From CAZXEU01 sp964639665 (GTDB taxonomy: Bacteria > Bacteroidota > Rhodothermia > Rhodothermales > Bin80), in NCBI GenBank assembly GCA_964639665.1, contig CAZXEU010000036.1, positions 1 to 35,623 of the forward strand: a DNA stretch of 35,623 bases. The letters run 5' to 3'. Below, piece by piece: positions 17,190 to 28,400 of this stretch; position 1 is the first letter of the stretch, and each line of letters begins with the position of its first letter. The translations under genes and the position numbers were made by a program. Below the pieces are notes generated by a model that saw only the letters and a program-made list of their open reading frames with translations, had not been told where the DNA came from and made no database searches.

Positions 17190-18104
17190 CTACACGTCCA
17201 GTAAATTGGTCAACTCAAGGAATTCTCGCATCGCTGAAACGCATTCTGAGGGTTGTTCGAGTTGCAGGAAATGGGTCGCCCCCGGAAGCCAGTCGTAGTC
17301 TACCCTTACAACGTGTCGCAGATCAAATGTCGGAAGATACGAGTACGGCAGCGTGGGGTCGGCTCCAAGAACCTTGACGGGGCAATGTACCTGTTCAAAA
17401 TCGACAAGCACAGCGAAATTGCCCGCGTACTCAATAATCTGCGCCTCGTAATTAGGAGGGCAGCACAGCTCAAATCCCTCCCCATCTTCAGCCTCGCGCA
17501 GGGTCGTTACCGACAGGAGATCGAATACACCCGGGACGACGCGCTGGAAAGTAGGTGAATAGGGCAGAAGTTCGACCAGGTGCCTTCTGGTAGGAAAGCT
17601 GGATGCGCGCCGGCGAGCGAATGCAGCCATGCGCTGGGCAGCTTCCTCGAATTCTACGTAACTGCGGCCCCGGCTGCAGATGGGCGGATCGAAAAGCACA
17701 AGGCCCGAAAACCCGTCCCGCGCGGTAGTCGAGAGCAGCGTCGCCAAAGCCGAAACGGAATGAAATACACCGACCTTGGGCTTCGCGCCAAAGTGGCGGT
17801 CAATCGCCTCGAGAATGGTACCCTGATCCTGGGTGAACGTGATGATGTTATGGTTCCGGGGCGAGGTTAAAGCATTCCAGCCGTGGTTCCTGAGGTCGAA
17901 TACGACCAGGTCAAATTCATCCAACAGCAAAGACCAGAACGGGTAATACAGATCGATCGCGAGGCCGTTGCCGTGGCTCAGCACGAGCCGCGGACCTGCC
18001 GGATTTCCATGACGTCGCAAGAAGATGACCGTTCCGTCCTCCATGCGCACTTCGCGCACGGAATGCGGCTCGGGTACATCCCATACCTTGCCATAGGGAA
18101 GCAT
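17190..18104 (-). CDS. Alpha/beta hydrolase-fold protein, last gene of the PKS cassette
   Basis: A 304-residue soluble protein of the alpha/beta hydrolase superfamily. LVLSHGNGLAIDLYYPFW (about 41-58) is the oxyanion-hole strand, and DLVVFDLRNHGWN (about 65-77) the next strand. The nucleophile elbow reads GVFHSVSALATLLS (about 112-125): Ser is present, but the usual last Gly of GxSxG is Ser and the first is Phe. The histidine is likely in LPGATHFLQLEQP (about 275-287). It lies 133 bases after the phosphopantetheinyl transferase in the same orientation, so it is probably the cassette's chain-releasing or product-modifying hydrolase; that role is inferred from position. It could also be an epoxide- or ester-hydrolase with an unrelated substrate. 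Start is ATG 18104. Confidence 0.82.
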   Translation of the reverse strand: MLPYGKVWDVPEPHSVREVRMEDGTVIFLRRHGNPAGPRLVLSHGNGLAIDLYYPFWSLLLDEFDLVVFDLRNHGWNALTSPRNHNIITFTQDQGTILEAIDRHFGAKPKVGVFHSVSALATLLSTTARDGFSGLVLFDPPICSRGRSYVEFEEAAQRMAAFARRRASSFPTRRHLVELLPYSPTFQRVVPGVFDLLSVTTLREAEDGEGFELCCPPNYEAQIIEYAGNFAVLVDFEQVHCPVKVLGADPTLPYSYLPTFDLRHVVRVDYDWLPGATHFLQLEQPSECVSAMREFLELTNLLDV

Positions 18105-18237
18105 AAGGCCCTACTTTCTAATGCCAATTCTCAGGCGGTGGCGGCATAATTCGATAGGGCAAATGCGATCCTGTCCTCCTTTCGTCCGTTCCCGGGAAGC
18201 ACAGGAGTATCATCTCAATTCGTGCATTCTGCAAACT

Positions 18238-18948
18238 TTAGTTCAGGTCCGATTCGTACGCAATCGCTGCGGCGAAATCCGCGTTTCCCAAGTTCTCTAG
18301 TGCCCAGCTGACACTCGACGCCCAGGGAAACCGAAATATACTCTTCCTTGCACCTCGCAAGACGTCCGACGGAATCTCGAATTGAGTCAAATCCAAATAA
18401 AAGCCGGTGCCAAGAGCCTTGATGACGGCTTCCTTGTGCGTCCAAAGCCGGTAGAACAGGCGTGTCTTGCGAGGCTCATGAAGCGAGGCAATTTCGGCCT
18501 GCTCATTCGGGCCAAATACCACGCTGCATATTCCGTCAATATCGCGACGAGCCACGCGTTCCTCCACGTCCACACCCAACCGTCTTCCTCCCGTTACGGC
18601 AATAAGTCCGTGATTGCCACTGTGACTGACGTTGAAGCTGGCGGGAGCAGGCAATCCGTTCACCAGGGCGAATGGCTTTCCGTAGCCTGAGACGCCGACC
18701 GAAAGCTGGCTGTTGTCGCAGCCAAGCCGACTGCAAAGAACAATACGCAGTGCCGCTCGGCACAAGGCGAATTCGCGCTGAGGACGGTCAAACCGGTACC
18801 GGCGCCACCGTTCGTCCTCTTCCTGGTCAAGCCACCCGGCAGCTTCCCGGACCTGGTCCCCTTGAGGCGCAAGGTCCACGTGGACGACCAGTATGTCGCC
18901 AATACTGCGAAACGTGCGAATCCACGAGCATTCAGCCACAGCGGACAA
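18238..18948 (-). CDS. Sfp-type 4'-phosphopantetheinyl transferase
   Basis: A 236-residue enzyme that moves the phosphopantetheine arm of coenzyme A onto the serine of carrier proteins. Visible family motifs: ERWRRYRFDRPQREFALCRA (about 46-65), GKPFAL (about 90), FNVSHSGNHGLIAVTG (about 104-119), LGVDVEE (about 123-129, Mg-binding Asp and Glu) and FYRLWTHKEAVIKALGTG (about 164-181, with the WxxKEA signature). It sits just downstream of an acyl carrier protein gene and the PKS, so it is the obvious activator of the two carrier sites. The first in-frame start is TTG 18948; GTG 18939 is an alternative. No ATG start is available in this frame. Confidence 0.9.
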   Translation of the reverse strand: MSAVAECSWIRTFRSIGDILVVHVDLAPQGDQVREAAGWLDQEEDERWRRYRFDRPQREFALCRAALRIVLCSRLGCDNSQLSVGVSGYGKPFALVNGLPAPASFNVSHSGNHGLIAVTGGRRLGVDVEERVARRDIDGICSVVFGPNEQAEIASLHEPRKTRLFYRLWTHKEAVIKALGTGFYLDLTQFEIPSDVLRGARKSIFRFPWASSVSWALENLGNADFAAAIAYESDLN

Positions 18949-19117
18949 GACAACTCACTGGCAAGGCAAGCGCCAAGACCGTGGACTGCCGGTACCGGAT
19001 ACGGAGCAACGTCCTGCAGCTGATGAGCCGCCTATACGCCTGAATCCATACTCCCGGCAGAGGGGAGCATGGATTCGTCGTCCGATACCAAACTATATCC
19101 GGATCGTCGGCTAGCTC

Positions 19118-19342
19118 TCAACCACCTTCGAGGTGATTGATCAAGTCGCGCAATGTGGCGAAACTTGCAGCGGCATCCGGAGCGATATCGACACCGAACT
19201 CCTGATTGACCTTCTTCAGGAATGCAACGGCATCCATTGAATTGACCCCAAGCTCACTTGTGTCAGCATCCAGCAGGGCCCGATCACTGATCCCCAGGTG
19301 CTGTTCGACGAGCGATCCAACACGTTCTTCGACTGAAGCCAT
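19118..19342 (-). CDS. Free-standing acyl carrier protein of the PKS cassette
   Basis: A 74-residue carrier protein from ATG 19342; a longer frame reaches 19390, but the extension does not look like part of the fold. LGVNSMDAVAFLKKVNQEFG (about 32-51) contains the Ser that receives phosphopantetheine, in a D/NSMD context. The preceding VEERVGSLVEQHLG helix and the closing SFATLRDLINHLEG helix complete a standard ACP. It lies 64 bases after the PKS stop. The synthase's second KS-AT unit has no ACP in cis, so this protein is the best candidate for its carrier. It could also pass chains to the hydrolase or to a lipid acyltransferase. Confidence 0.9.
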   Translation of the reverse strand: MASVEERVGSLVEQHLGISDRALLDADTSELGVNSMDAVAFLKKVNQEFGVDIAPDAAASFATLRDLINHLEGG

Positions 19343-19406
19343 AGTCTCTGTAGTCCTTTTGTGATAGAGAATGGACGAAGCATTATACAACTAGCCACCA
19401 TGGGTG

Positions 19407-22400
19407 TCAAGCCGTATCGAACCAGTAGGGGCGACGCTGGAAGGGATAGCCCGGCAGCGAAATTCGGGACCTCCATTCCCCGGCGAACAGGGCCGCGAAG
19501 TCGATATCCAGTCCGAGCTCGTACGCGTGTGCCACCGCCGGTGTTAACTCACTTGCGTCCACCTGCATGCCGCCGGACGGTCTTCGGAGGCTTGCGAGCA
19601 CCGTAGGCGGTTTGCTGCGCGCCAGGCCTGCCTGTTCACCCTGTCCCGGCCATGCCGACACGACCATGGGACTCAATGAAACGTCCGGTCCGATCTCTAC
19701 CAGAATGTCCACACCCATATTTGCGAGTGTCTGCACGCACGCCTCGAATGCCATTGGCTCGCTCGCCTGGCGACGCCAGTACGCCGCGTCAAGCGGCTTG
19801 CCGGTGCCCACCAGCCGACCCGTCAATCCGCTTACAATGGACCTGGACGGCGGCGAGAGCGACATTCCCTTGACGGCCAGCTCAAATTCGTCCAGGGCCG
19901 CCCCGGCTCCGTTGGCTTCGGAGCATGCTGCCTTCAGTACGCCGTGATGTGCCGCAGTGCGCAACGCATCTTCCAGCGCGAATACGCCTGCCGAATACGC
20001 TGCTGCCAACTCCCCGGGACCCTTGCCAAAAACAACGCTCGGCCGGAGTCCCGCACTGGACCATAGTTCCGCCAACGCGACATTCAGGGCAAAAACAGCC
20101 GGGACCGTCCACGCCGGGTCATCCAGTTCGCCCGAACCACCGAACATCACATCAAGCAACGATGCGCCGCGATCCGCCCGAAGCACTTCGTCGCAACGAT
20201 CCAGGATCGCACGAGCGACCGGCTCAGTCCTGTAGAGTTGCTCGCCCATTCCGGTCCACTGGCCATTCTCTCCGGCAAATGCGAAGGCCGTGGTCGCTTG
20301 AGGATTTGCTGCCGAACGGCTATCGGCCGACTCTGCCAGCGATTCCAATTGCCTTCGGAGTGTCCCACTGCTGTCGAACACCAGGCCTGCGCGATGGGAG
20401 AAATGACTTCTTCCCACTCCGGCGGTCCAAGCCATATCCGCCAAGAGCGGCGATCCGGCGGAATCCTCGGCTGAAAGCTCATCGAGCCAGGAGAGATACC
20501 TTCTGGCCAGGTCGCGAAGCGCCGCGTCGGATTTACCGGAAAGCGGCATCAGCCTCGTCCGGCGCGGCTCCAAGCCTTCTGCTTCGGTGGAGCCAGCTAC
20601 CGATACCGGAAGGTCAACTGAAACCAGCTTTTCCGAGCCAGAGGGAATGGGCCGCTCTGCTTCCGCGGAAGACGCGCCGTTTGGCGAACCATATCCCTCC
20701 ACCACGACGTGCGCGTTCGTGCCCGAAATCGCGAATGCGCTCACTCCCGCCCGTGGCGGACGCTCGGGAGCGGACGGCCATTTCACGGCCTCCGCAGTCA
20801 CTTGCACTGGCAGCTGATCCCAATCCACGTGCGGATTCGGGTCCTCGAAATGCAGGTGCTTCGGAATAACGCCCTGTTTCATCGCCAGCATCACCTTGAT
20901 AAGGCCTGCAACCCCGGCCGCTGCCTCAAGGTGGCCAATATTCGTCTTCACGGTGCCAAGAAGGAGCGGACGGGTTGGCTCGCGGCCCTCACCGTATACC
21001 GCCGCCGCTGCACGCACCTCGATGGGGTCTCCCAGTTGCGACCCCGTTCCGTGCACTTCAACATAGTCCACTTCGGCAGGCTGAATGCCGGCCCTCGCCA
21101 GCGCCTCTTCCAGCACCTGCTCCTGCGCACGACCATTCGGCACGGTCAGTCCTGCGCTTGCCCCGTTCTGATTGACTGCCGAACCCCGGATAAGGCCCCA
21201 GATGTGGTCCCCATCCGACACGGCATCCCCAAGTCGTTTCAGAACCACCATTCCGCATCCTTCACCCCTGACAAAGCCATCGGCACCGGCATCGAAGGTC
21301 CGGCATTTGCCGCTTGCCGACAGCATCCCGTACTCGCGCATGAACCTCGAGATTGCAGGCGAGAGTACCGCATGCACACCTCCGGCCAGAGCCAGGTCCA
21401 CTTCGCCGCGCTGCAGGGCAGCAACCGCCTGATGCACGGCAACCAGGGAGGACGCACAAGTCATGTCTACAGGGATAGCCGGCCCCATTAGCCCCAGCGT
21501 ATAGGCAATCCGTCCGAGAGCGACGCTTCCGGCTGTGCCGAGGTAGCTGTCCTCCCGGCCGCTTGCGGATATCAGATCACGATACTCACTGCTTCCTATC
21601 CCCGCATATACGCCGGCGTGACTGCTTCTGAGCGTACTGGGATCCATATTCGCGTCCTCCAGCGCCTGCCAACTCGTTTCTAGCAGCAGCCTTTGCCGCG
21701 GGTCCATCATGCGCGCCTCGATGGGCCTGATTCCGAAGAAACCCGCATCGAAATGATCGAGCCCTTCGACGAATCCTCCTCGCCGGAAATCGTCATGCTT
21801 GGCGGCAGGGTCTCCCACTGCTCCACTCCAAGGACCCGTATCCCGCCGTCCATCGGTCACGGTGTCGCGGCCCGCTACCAGCATTCGCCAGAAGGTCGCA
21901 ATATCAGGCGCTCCCGGTAGCCGGCACGCCATGCCTACTACCGCGATACGGTCTTCCTCGACTTGCGCTACATCCCGGCGCTTGGCCTCGGGCTGTACAC
22001 TTGCGGCCGGCCCGGCGCCTAGGCCTCCCAGTTCCTCGGCCAAATGGTGAGCGAGACTGGCTATATCAGGGTAGTCGAATACGACTGTATTCGATGCGAC
22101 GTACTCGTCCGCAAATGCACGATTAAGCCGGTTCCGCAACTCCACGGCCATCAGCGAATCCATTCCCAAATCAAAAAAACCGACCGTTGGCGAGGGCTCG
22201 CTTGGCAATCGCAGTACCGCTTTCAGTTCCTGCTGCAGGAACGACACGAACAATTCTTCCTGCTCAGCCACAGGTGTCTGCCGCAGGCGGGTCATCAGGT
22301 CTTCCGACAACGCCGGCGAGTCCTCTTCCCCCTCCGCCGTAGTAATGAGCAGATCCTCCAGCAAGGCCGGCCGGTCCTCGACGGCCTCCTGGAAGACCGT

Positions 22401-25400
22401 CCAGTCCATCGACATCACGACCGAATTCGTAACGTCCTGGCGAATCAGCTTCTCCAGTGCCCTGATGCCCTGCTGCGGGGTAAACCAGCGTCCCCCTAGT
22501 GCAGCCCGTCGTCGCTCGATCCGCTCGCGCTGTTCCGCAGCTTCGCCGATGTCTGACCACGCTCCCCACGCAATGGCTTGTCCCGGCAGCCCGATTGCCT
22601 GGCGATGCGCCGCAAGCTGATCCAGGAATGCGTTGGCCGCGGCGTGATTTGCCTGTCCCGGGTTGCCCATGACGCCAACCCGGCTCGAAAAGAGCATGAA
22701 GAGATCCAGACTGCGGTCCGCGGTCGCACGGTGCAGGTGCCACGCGCCCACTACCTTGGGCCACAGTACCTGCTCAAACCGCTCCCAGCTCTGGTTGCCG
22801 AGCGCACCGTCCGACAATACCCCTACGCTGTGGATGACGCCCACAAGCGGCGGCAGCTCTTGATCCACCGTAGCCAGCATTTCGTCCACCGCCGCAGAAT
22901 CCGTCACATCCGCGAGGGCGACCCGTACGGTAATTCCGCGTGCCTGCAAAGCGCCGATTACGTCCCGAGCTTCTGAATCCGGTTGCCTCCGTCCGTTCAG
23001 CACAATGGTCCGGGCTCCGCGTTCGGCCAGCCAGTTGGCCACGGCAAGCCCGATACCGCCCAGGCCGCCGGTAACCAGGTAGGTGCCATGCTGCCTCAAT
23101 TCCCCTCTTTCGAGCGGAGAGGTTGTCACGACGATCTTACCCAGGTGGCGAGCCGACCGCATGAATCGCAAGGCCGCCCCCGCTTCGGCCAGCGGCCACC
23201 TGCTGTGAACAAGCGGATGTATATCCCCTTCCCTGAGCTGCTTCAACACGGCCCGGAGGACCCTGCCTACCCATTCCGGCTCGGTTTTCTTCAGGACATC
23301 CAATTCCAATATGGAATAGCCCACGTCGGGACGAACCGCCGCCATCTCCTCTTCGGTCAAAATGTCCCGCCTGGCCAATTCCACGAATCGGCCCCCTTTT
23401 GCCAGGCACAACAGACTGGCCTCAATAAAGCCCTCGCTTGTAAGGCTGTTCAGCACTACATCGACACCTGCTCCTTCCGTGACCTCAAGGATCTCCTGGC
23501 CAAAGTCCGTCTCGCGACTGTTGAACACGTGCCTTACGCCCAGCGAGCGGAGGTATCCTTGCTTCGGCGCACTCGCTGTAGTGAATACTTCCGCTCCCGC
23601 GGCCTGGGCCAGCTGAATGGCCGCGAGTCCGACACCACCCGAGCCTGCATGAATCAGCACCTTGTCACCGGCTTCCAGTCCTGAGAGTTCGTATGACAAG
23701 GCAGCCGAAACAAACGCGCTCGGCACCGTGGCAAGGTCCGTGACGGTGAATCCGGATGGTGCGGGCGCCACCAGTTCCTCCCGTGTCACCATTTCCGCGG
23801 CGAATGCGCCGAAGCCCAATCCGACCACGTGGTCACCGATAGAGACGGTGGAGACCTCGGAGCCAACATCGATGATGTAGCCGCACATCTCCCTGCCCAG
23901 ATTCCCCTCCTCTATGAATCCGAGAGACCGAAATACGTCCCAGAAGTTGAGCCCGGCAGCCTCGACAGCGACCCGTACCTCCTTCGGCTCTAGGAATCCC
24001 GGCGGCAAGGGCTTGACACACGGTCTGTCAAATACGCCGTCCGGATCCGGAGCCAGCGCCCACGCCGACTCGTCAGGCAAATCGAGTCGCCCCGCATCGG
24101 CATTGGCCCTGACCAGGCGTGCTACGCGGCGGCGCCCAAACCGGTATGCGATGTGATTTTCCGCGTCCGGATTCAACAGTTCATTAACAAGGTCAGAGGC
24201 GGGCGCCAATTCCCCTGGATCCAGATCGATCATTCGAGGCTGAAGGTGCACGGCTTCGCGGGCCAGTGCTTTCCCGAAACCCCAAAGCGTGGCACCGGCA
24301 AGTTGCCCGGCACGCTCCTTTTCCAGCACTTGTGCACCCCGGGTAAGAAGCGACACGCCCTTTTCCGGCGTCGCATCGGCATCCAGTAATGCCTGCGTCA
24401 GGGCCAGCGCACTTGCCACGACACGTTTCGTGTCCTGGCTCATCTGTATGGTCGTCGCATCAAAGCCGTGGCCGTCCAGTGCCACAAGATGGACGACCCC
24501 GCTCAGCGGCGCATCCCCCGGCAGGTCCTTCAGAAGTGCTCGCCACGACTCACGCCGCTGCACGTCCAGGGTCGCCCGGACGATGCTTGCCTCATCACTC
24601 TTGGGATCCCTGGTGTCCGTGGCCCCGTGCTGTGCAAGCACTACTGTCTGGTTTTGCGCAGCCAGCTCCGCAGCCAATTCCTCCGCCGCACCGCCGGTGT
24701 CTGACGCCAGTACCCAGACGCCCGGACGTTCGGCGACTTCAATCGGACCTTGCGCTACAATGACGCCCTTGTCCGGTATTCCGGCCTGGTCAGACTCGTC
24801 CAGCCCCAGGATGGCTACTTCGCCAAAGCCGGCATCGCCGAGCGCACGGCGCCAAACCGCCGGACTTGCCAGCGCGTGATGGGGACGGTAGTCGTCAGCA
24901 AATCGCCACCAGCCGTCCAGCTGCCCGAAGGTAAGGTCCATCCAGCCCTGGCCGCTCAGATTCTCGAGCGCAACCAGCTGTCCCGACGGTGCGAGAAGCT
25001 CTCGGCAGTGCGCCAGCGTTTCCTCCAGATAACGCGTGGCATGCAGCACATTGGAGGCGATCATTAGATCATAGGCATGCCTGCCAAAGCCCTGTGCGAC
25101 CGGATCCTTCTCTACGTCCAGTGGGCGGTATTCGATTGATGCCTCGGAACCTCCGAAGCGCGCCTCCGCTTCCGCAAAGAAGCCCGCCGAAATATCCGTG
25201 TACATGTAGTCGAATCGTCCTTCCGGCAGCTCCGGGAGCACGGCAGCGGTCGCCGATCCGGTTCCCGCACCTACCTCGATTATCCTCAGATGCCGGTCTT
25301 CCGGCAACCCGGACACGAGCGTCCTGACCGTTTCTCTCAATATCCGATTGGCCGCGCGCGCCACGGGCGCCTTCAGGTACAGGTCCCCGGGGGTCGGGTC

Positions 25401-28400
25401 TCCGCTGCTGAAAAGGAGCGTCAGCGGATCCGCCTGACCGCGAAGCACATCAGCCAGGGCACCGCCGCACCGCTTGAATAATCCGATCTCGGTGGCCCCG
25501 TGGGGATACAGCTCGGCCATGCGGGTGGCAAATGCATCCATATCGCGCGGCATTTCGTCCGGCAGCGGATCTCCGGATGCAATCCTGACAACGAAATCGC
25601 CGTCTACTTCCTCCAGTACGCTGGACTTGGCCAGCATCTCGAGCATCCGGCGGAAAACGCGCTTGTGATCCTCCACGACTCCGAGCCGTTGCCGCAGCTC
25701 CTCAGCCGACACAACTTCACCCTCGCTGCGTAGCCAGCCTAGATTCTCCAGTGTCATGAGTGCGCGGGAGCGCGACCAGCGCTCCAGGTCTCTCAGCAGG
25801 GCGGTGCGTTCCCGGGGCTCGACGCCTTCTTCCGCCAGGTAGGCGGAAAGCAGCCCGGAGCGTTCGGCAACCGCTGCTGGCGAGGGAAGAAAATCCGCAG
25901 GCAGCATGCCTGGCGCGAGCGCGCGGTCACGCCACACGATTTCGTACAGCAAGTCCTTCACGCCCTCCACGGCGGACAGCAGCGCTGCCCGCGTAGCACG
26001 CTTGACCATGTACCCGCTCAATCCGCCGAGTGGAATCCCGGTAGTATCATAGATGCGCAATTCGCCGCTCATGACCTCCCGGGACTCACTTGAATCCACA
26101 CCCACTCCCTGCGGACTCTCACTCATCTGAACGTGGCAGACCACTTGCTCTGGCAGCCGTCCCGTCAGCCACAGTTGTTGCCAGCCGAATGGCAGGTAGG
26201 TAATCCCATCCTCGACTCCGCCCGGATTGCGTGCCGCGGCAACAACCTGGAAGCAGCCATCCAGCAGAAGCGGGTGAACCTCCAGTCCGTTGCGCCCGAG
26301 AGTATCCGGGACCGACACTTCTCCCAAGGCCTCACCCGGCTTCGACCAGAGGCCCTTTAGCGTGCGAAAGGAGCGTCCCAGATCGATCCCCGTGCCGGCC
26401 CGCGCGCGGTAATAGGACGCAACATCCACCGGCGACAGGACAGCCTTCAGACGGTCGAGGTCAACGCGCCCGCCGGAATCGGGCAAACGCGCGCCTGATG
26501 AAATCCGGCCTTCCACGTGCAGCGTCCATGCCTCTTCACCTCCCTTGCTGAATATCTGGATGCGGCGCCCATCTGCCGCTTCGGAGGATTCGAGTACAGT
26601 CTGCACCGTTCGGCCTTCGCCCGCCGAATCATCCTCAGAGTCTTCCTCCTGGAAGATCAGCGCGTTGTGAAGCTGCACGTCCTCCACCACTACGGCCCCG
26701 CGCTGCTCGGCAAGGCACGCCAAAGCCATCATCGAGCCGTAGAGGGCGCCCGGAGCTATGACCCGGCCAAATACCTGGTGATCGTTCATCCACTCCGGAT
26801 CCGACCGGAACAGCTCCGTTTCGTATGTGGCCTCGCCACTGGCCGATTCGTGCCGGATGCCCAGCAAGGGATGACCGGCACCTGGCCGCCGGTGCCTTGT
26901 CGATTCAATCCAGTAGCGTTCACGCTGGAAGGGATAGCCTGGCAGCGAAATGCGACGCCGAGCCTCCCCGGCAAAGAGCCCTTCAAAACGAACAGGAATT
27001 CCCGTGCGGTATGCATCCGCGACCGCCCGCAGGAATTCCGCGCCATTTGCGGACCCGGGCGCATCGTCGGACGGCGGGCACAGGCTCGGAATTACCACCG
27101 GAGCCTGGACCGACTCCGGCCAGGCCGAAAGCGACATATTCGTCAGGACCGGGCGTGGGCCTATCTCCACAATCAGGTCTGTCCCGAGCTCAGCCACGGT
27201 TCTGATACCACGGGCAAAGGCCACGGCCTGGCGGGCATGCCGCTTCCAGTATGCACCGTCCAGCAGTTGGCCGGGCTCCAACGCTCGGCCGGTCAGGTTG
27301 CTGACCACCGTAAGGGAAGGGGGATTGACTGCCACGCCATCCAGGGAAGTTTCCAGTGCGTCCAGTGCCGGCTCAACCAGCGCGCTGTGGAAAGCCCGCG
27401 CCGTTTCGAGGCGCCTGACCCGGACTCCTTCGGATTCGAAGTGCTTCGAGACAGCTTCAATATCCTCGACCAGGCCGCTAACCACCTGATGGGTACCGTT
27501 GTCCGCCGAGATGCTCAGCCCCGTTGCCGCAGATTTCCCGTTCAGATTCTCGACTACCGACGCCACCCGTGACGGCGAAGCAAAGATCGCCACCATACCG
27601 CCCGGGGCGGTTTCCGACAGCACGGTCCCGCGAGCCGCCGCGAACCGCATGCCATCCTCAAGGCTCAACACTCCCGCCGCCTGCGCTGCGGCTATCTCGC
27701 CGACACTGTGTCCTATTACGACGCTCGGCTGCAGCCCCACACTCGACCAGAGTGCTGTGAGCGCGCACTCCAGCGCGTAAAGAGCCGGCTGCTCCCACGC
27801 CGTATCGCTCAGATTGCCTTCGGTGCGCCCGAACATCACGTCGAGCAGCGAGACCCCCCGTACGGCTCGAAATACCTCTTCACAGCGGTCCAGAACGGCC
27901 CGCGCGACAGGTTCGCGTTCGTAGAGCGCCTGTCCCATTCCGGTCCACTGGCTTCCCTGGCCGGTATAGGCAAACGCCACTTTGGCAACTGTGCGCGGCT
28001 GGTCGTTCTCGCTGGATGCAGCCAGTGCCCGAAGCTGCTCCTTAAGTGATGCCGCATCGGGGAAGACTATGCCGAAGCGGCTCTCGAAATGGCTCCTCCC
28101 CACGCCCGCCGTCCAGGCCATGTCCGAGAGAAGCGGCCCCGCAGCAGAGCTGTCGGAAGCAATTTCATCCGTGTGCTCGTCCAGCCATTCGAGGTATTGC
28201 TCCGCCAAGTCCCGAAGTGCAGTCGGCGTCTTTCCGGACAGCGGAAGCAGCCGCGCTTCGCGCTGTCGCCTGGCCTTCTGTGCCGGCCGAAGGCCTTTAA
28301 TGGCCTCCGGCAGCGCAACCGTCACCGCCCGGGCCGAACCCCTTACCTCACGCTGCCCGCTGGGCACGCCGTTCGAAGTGCCGTATTGCTCCAGGACAAT

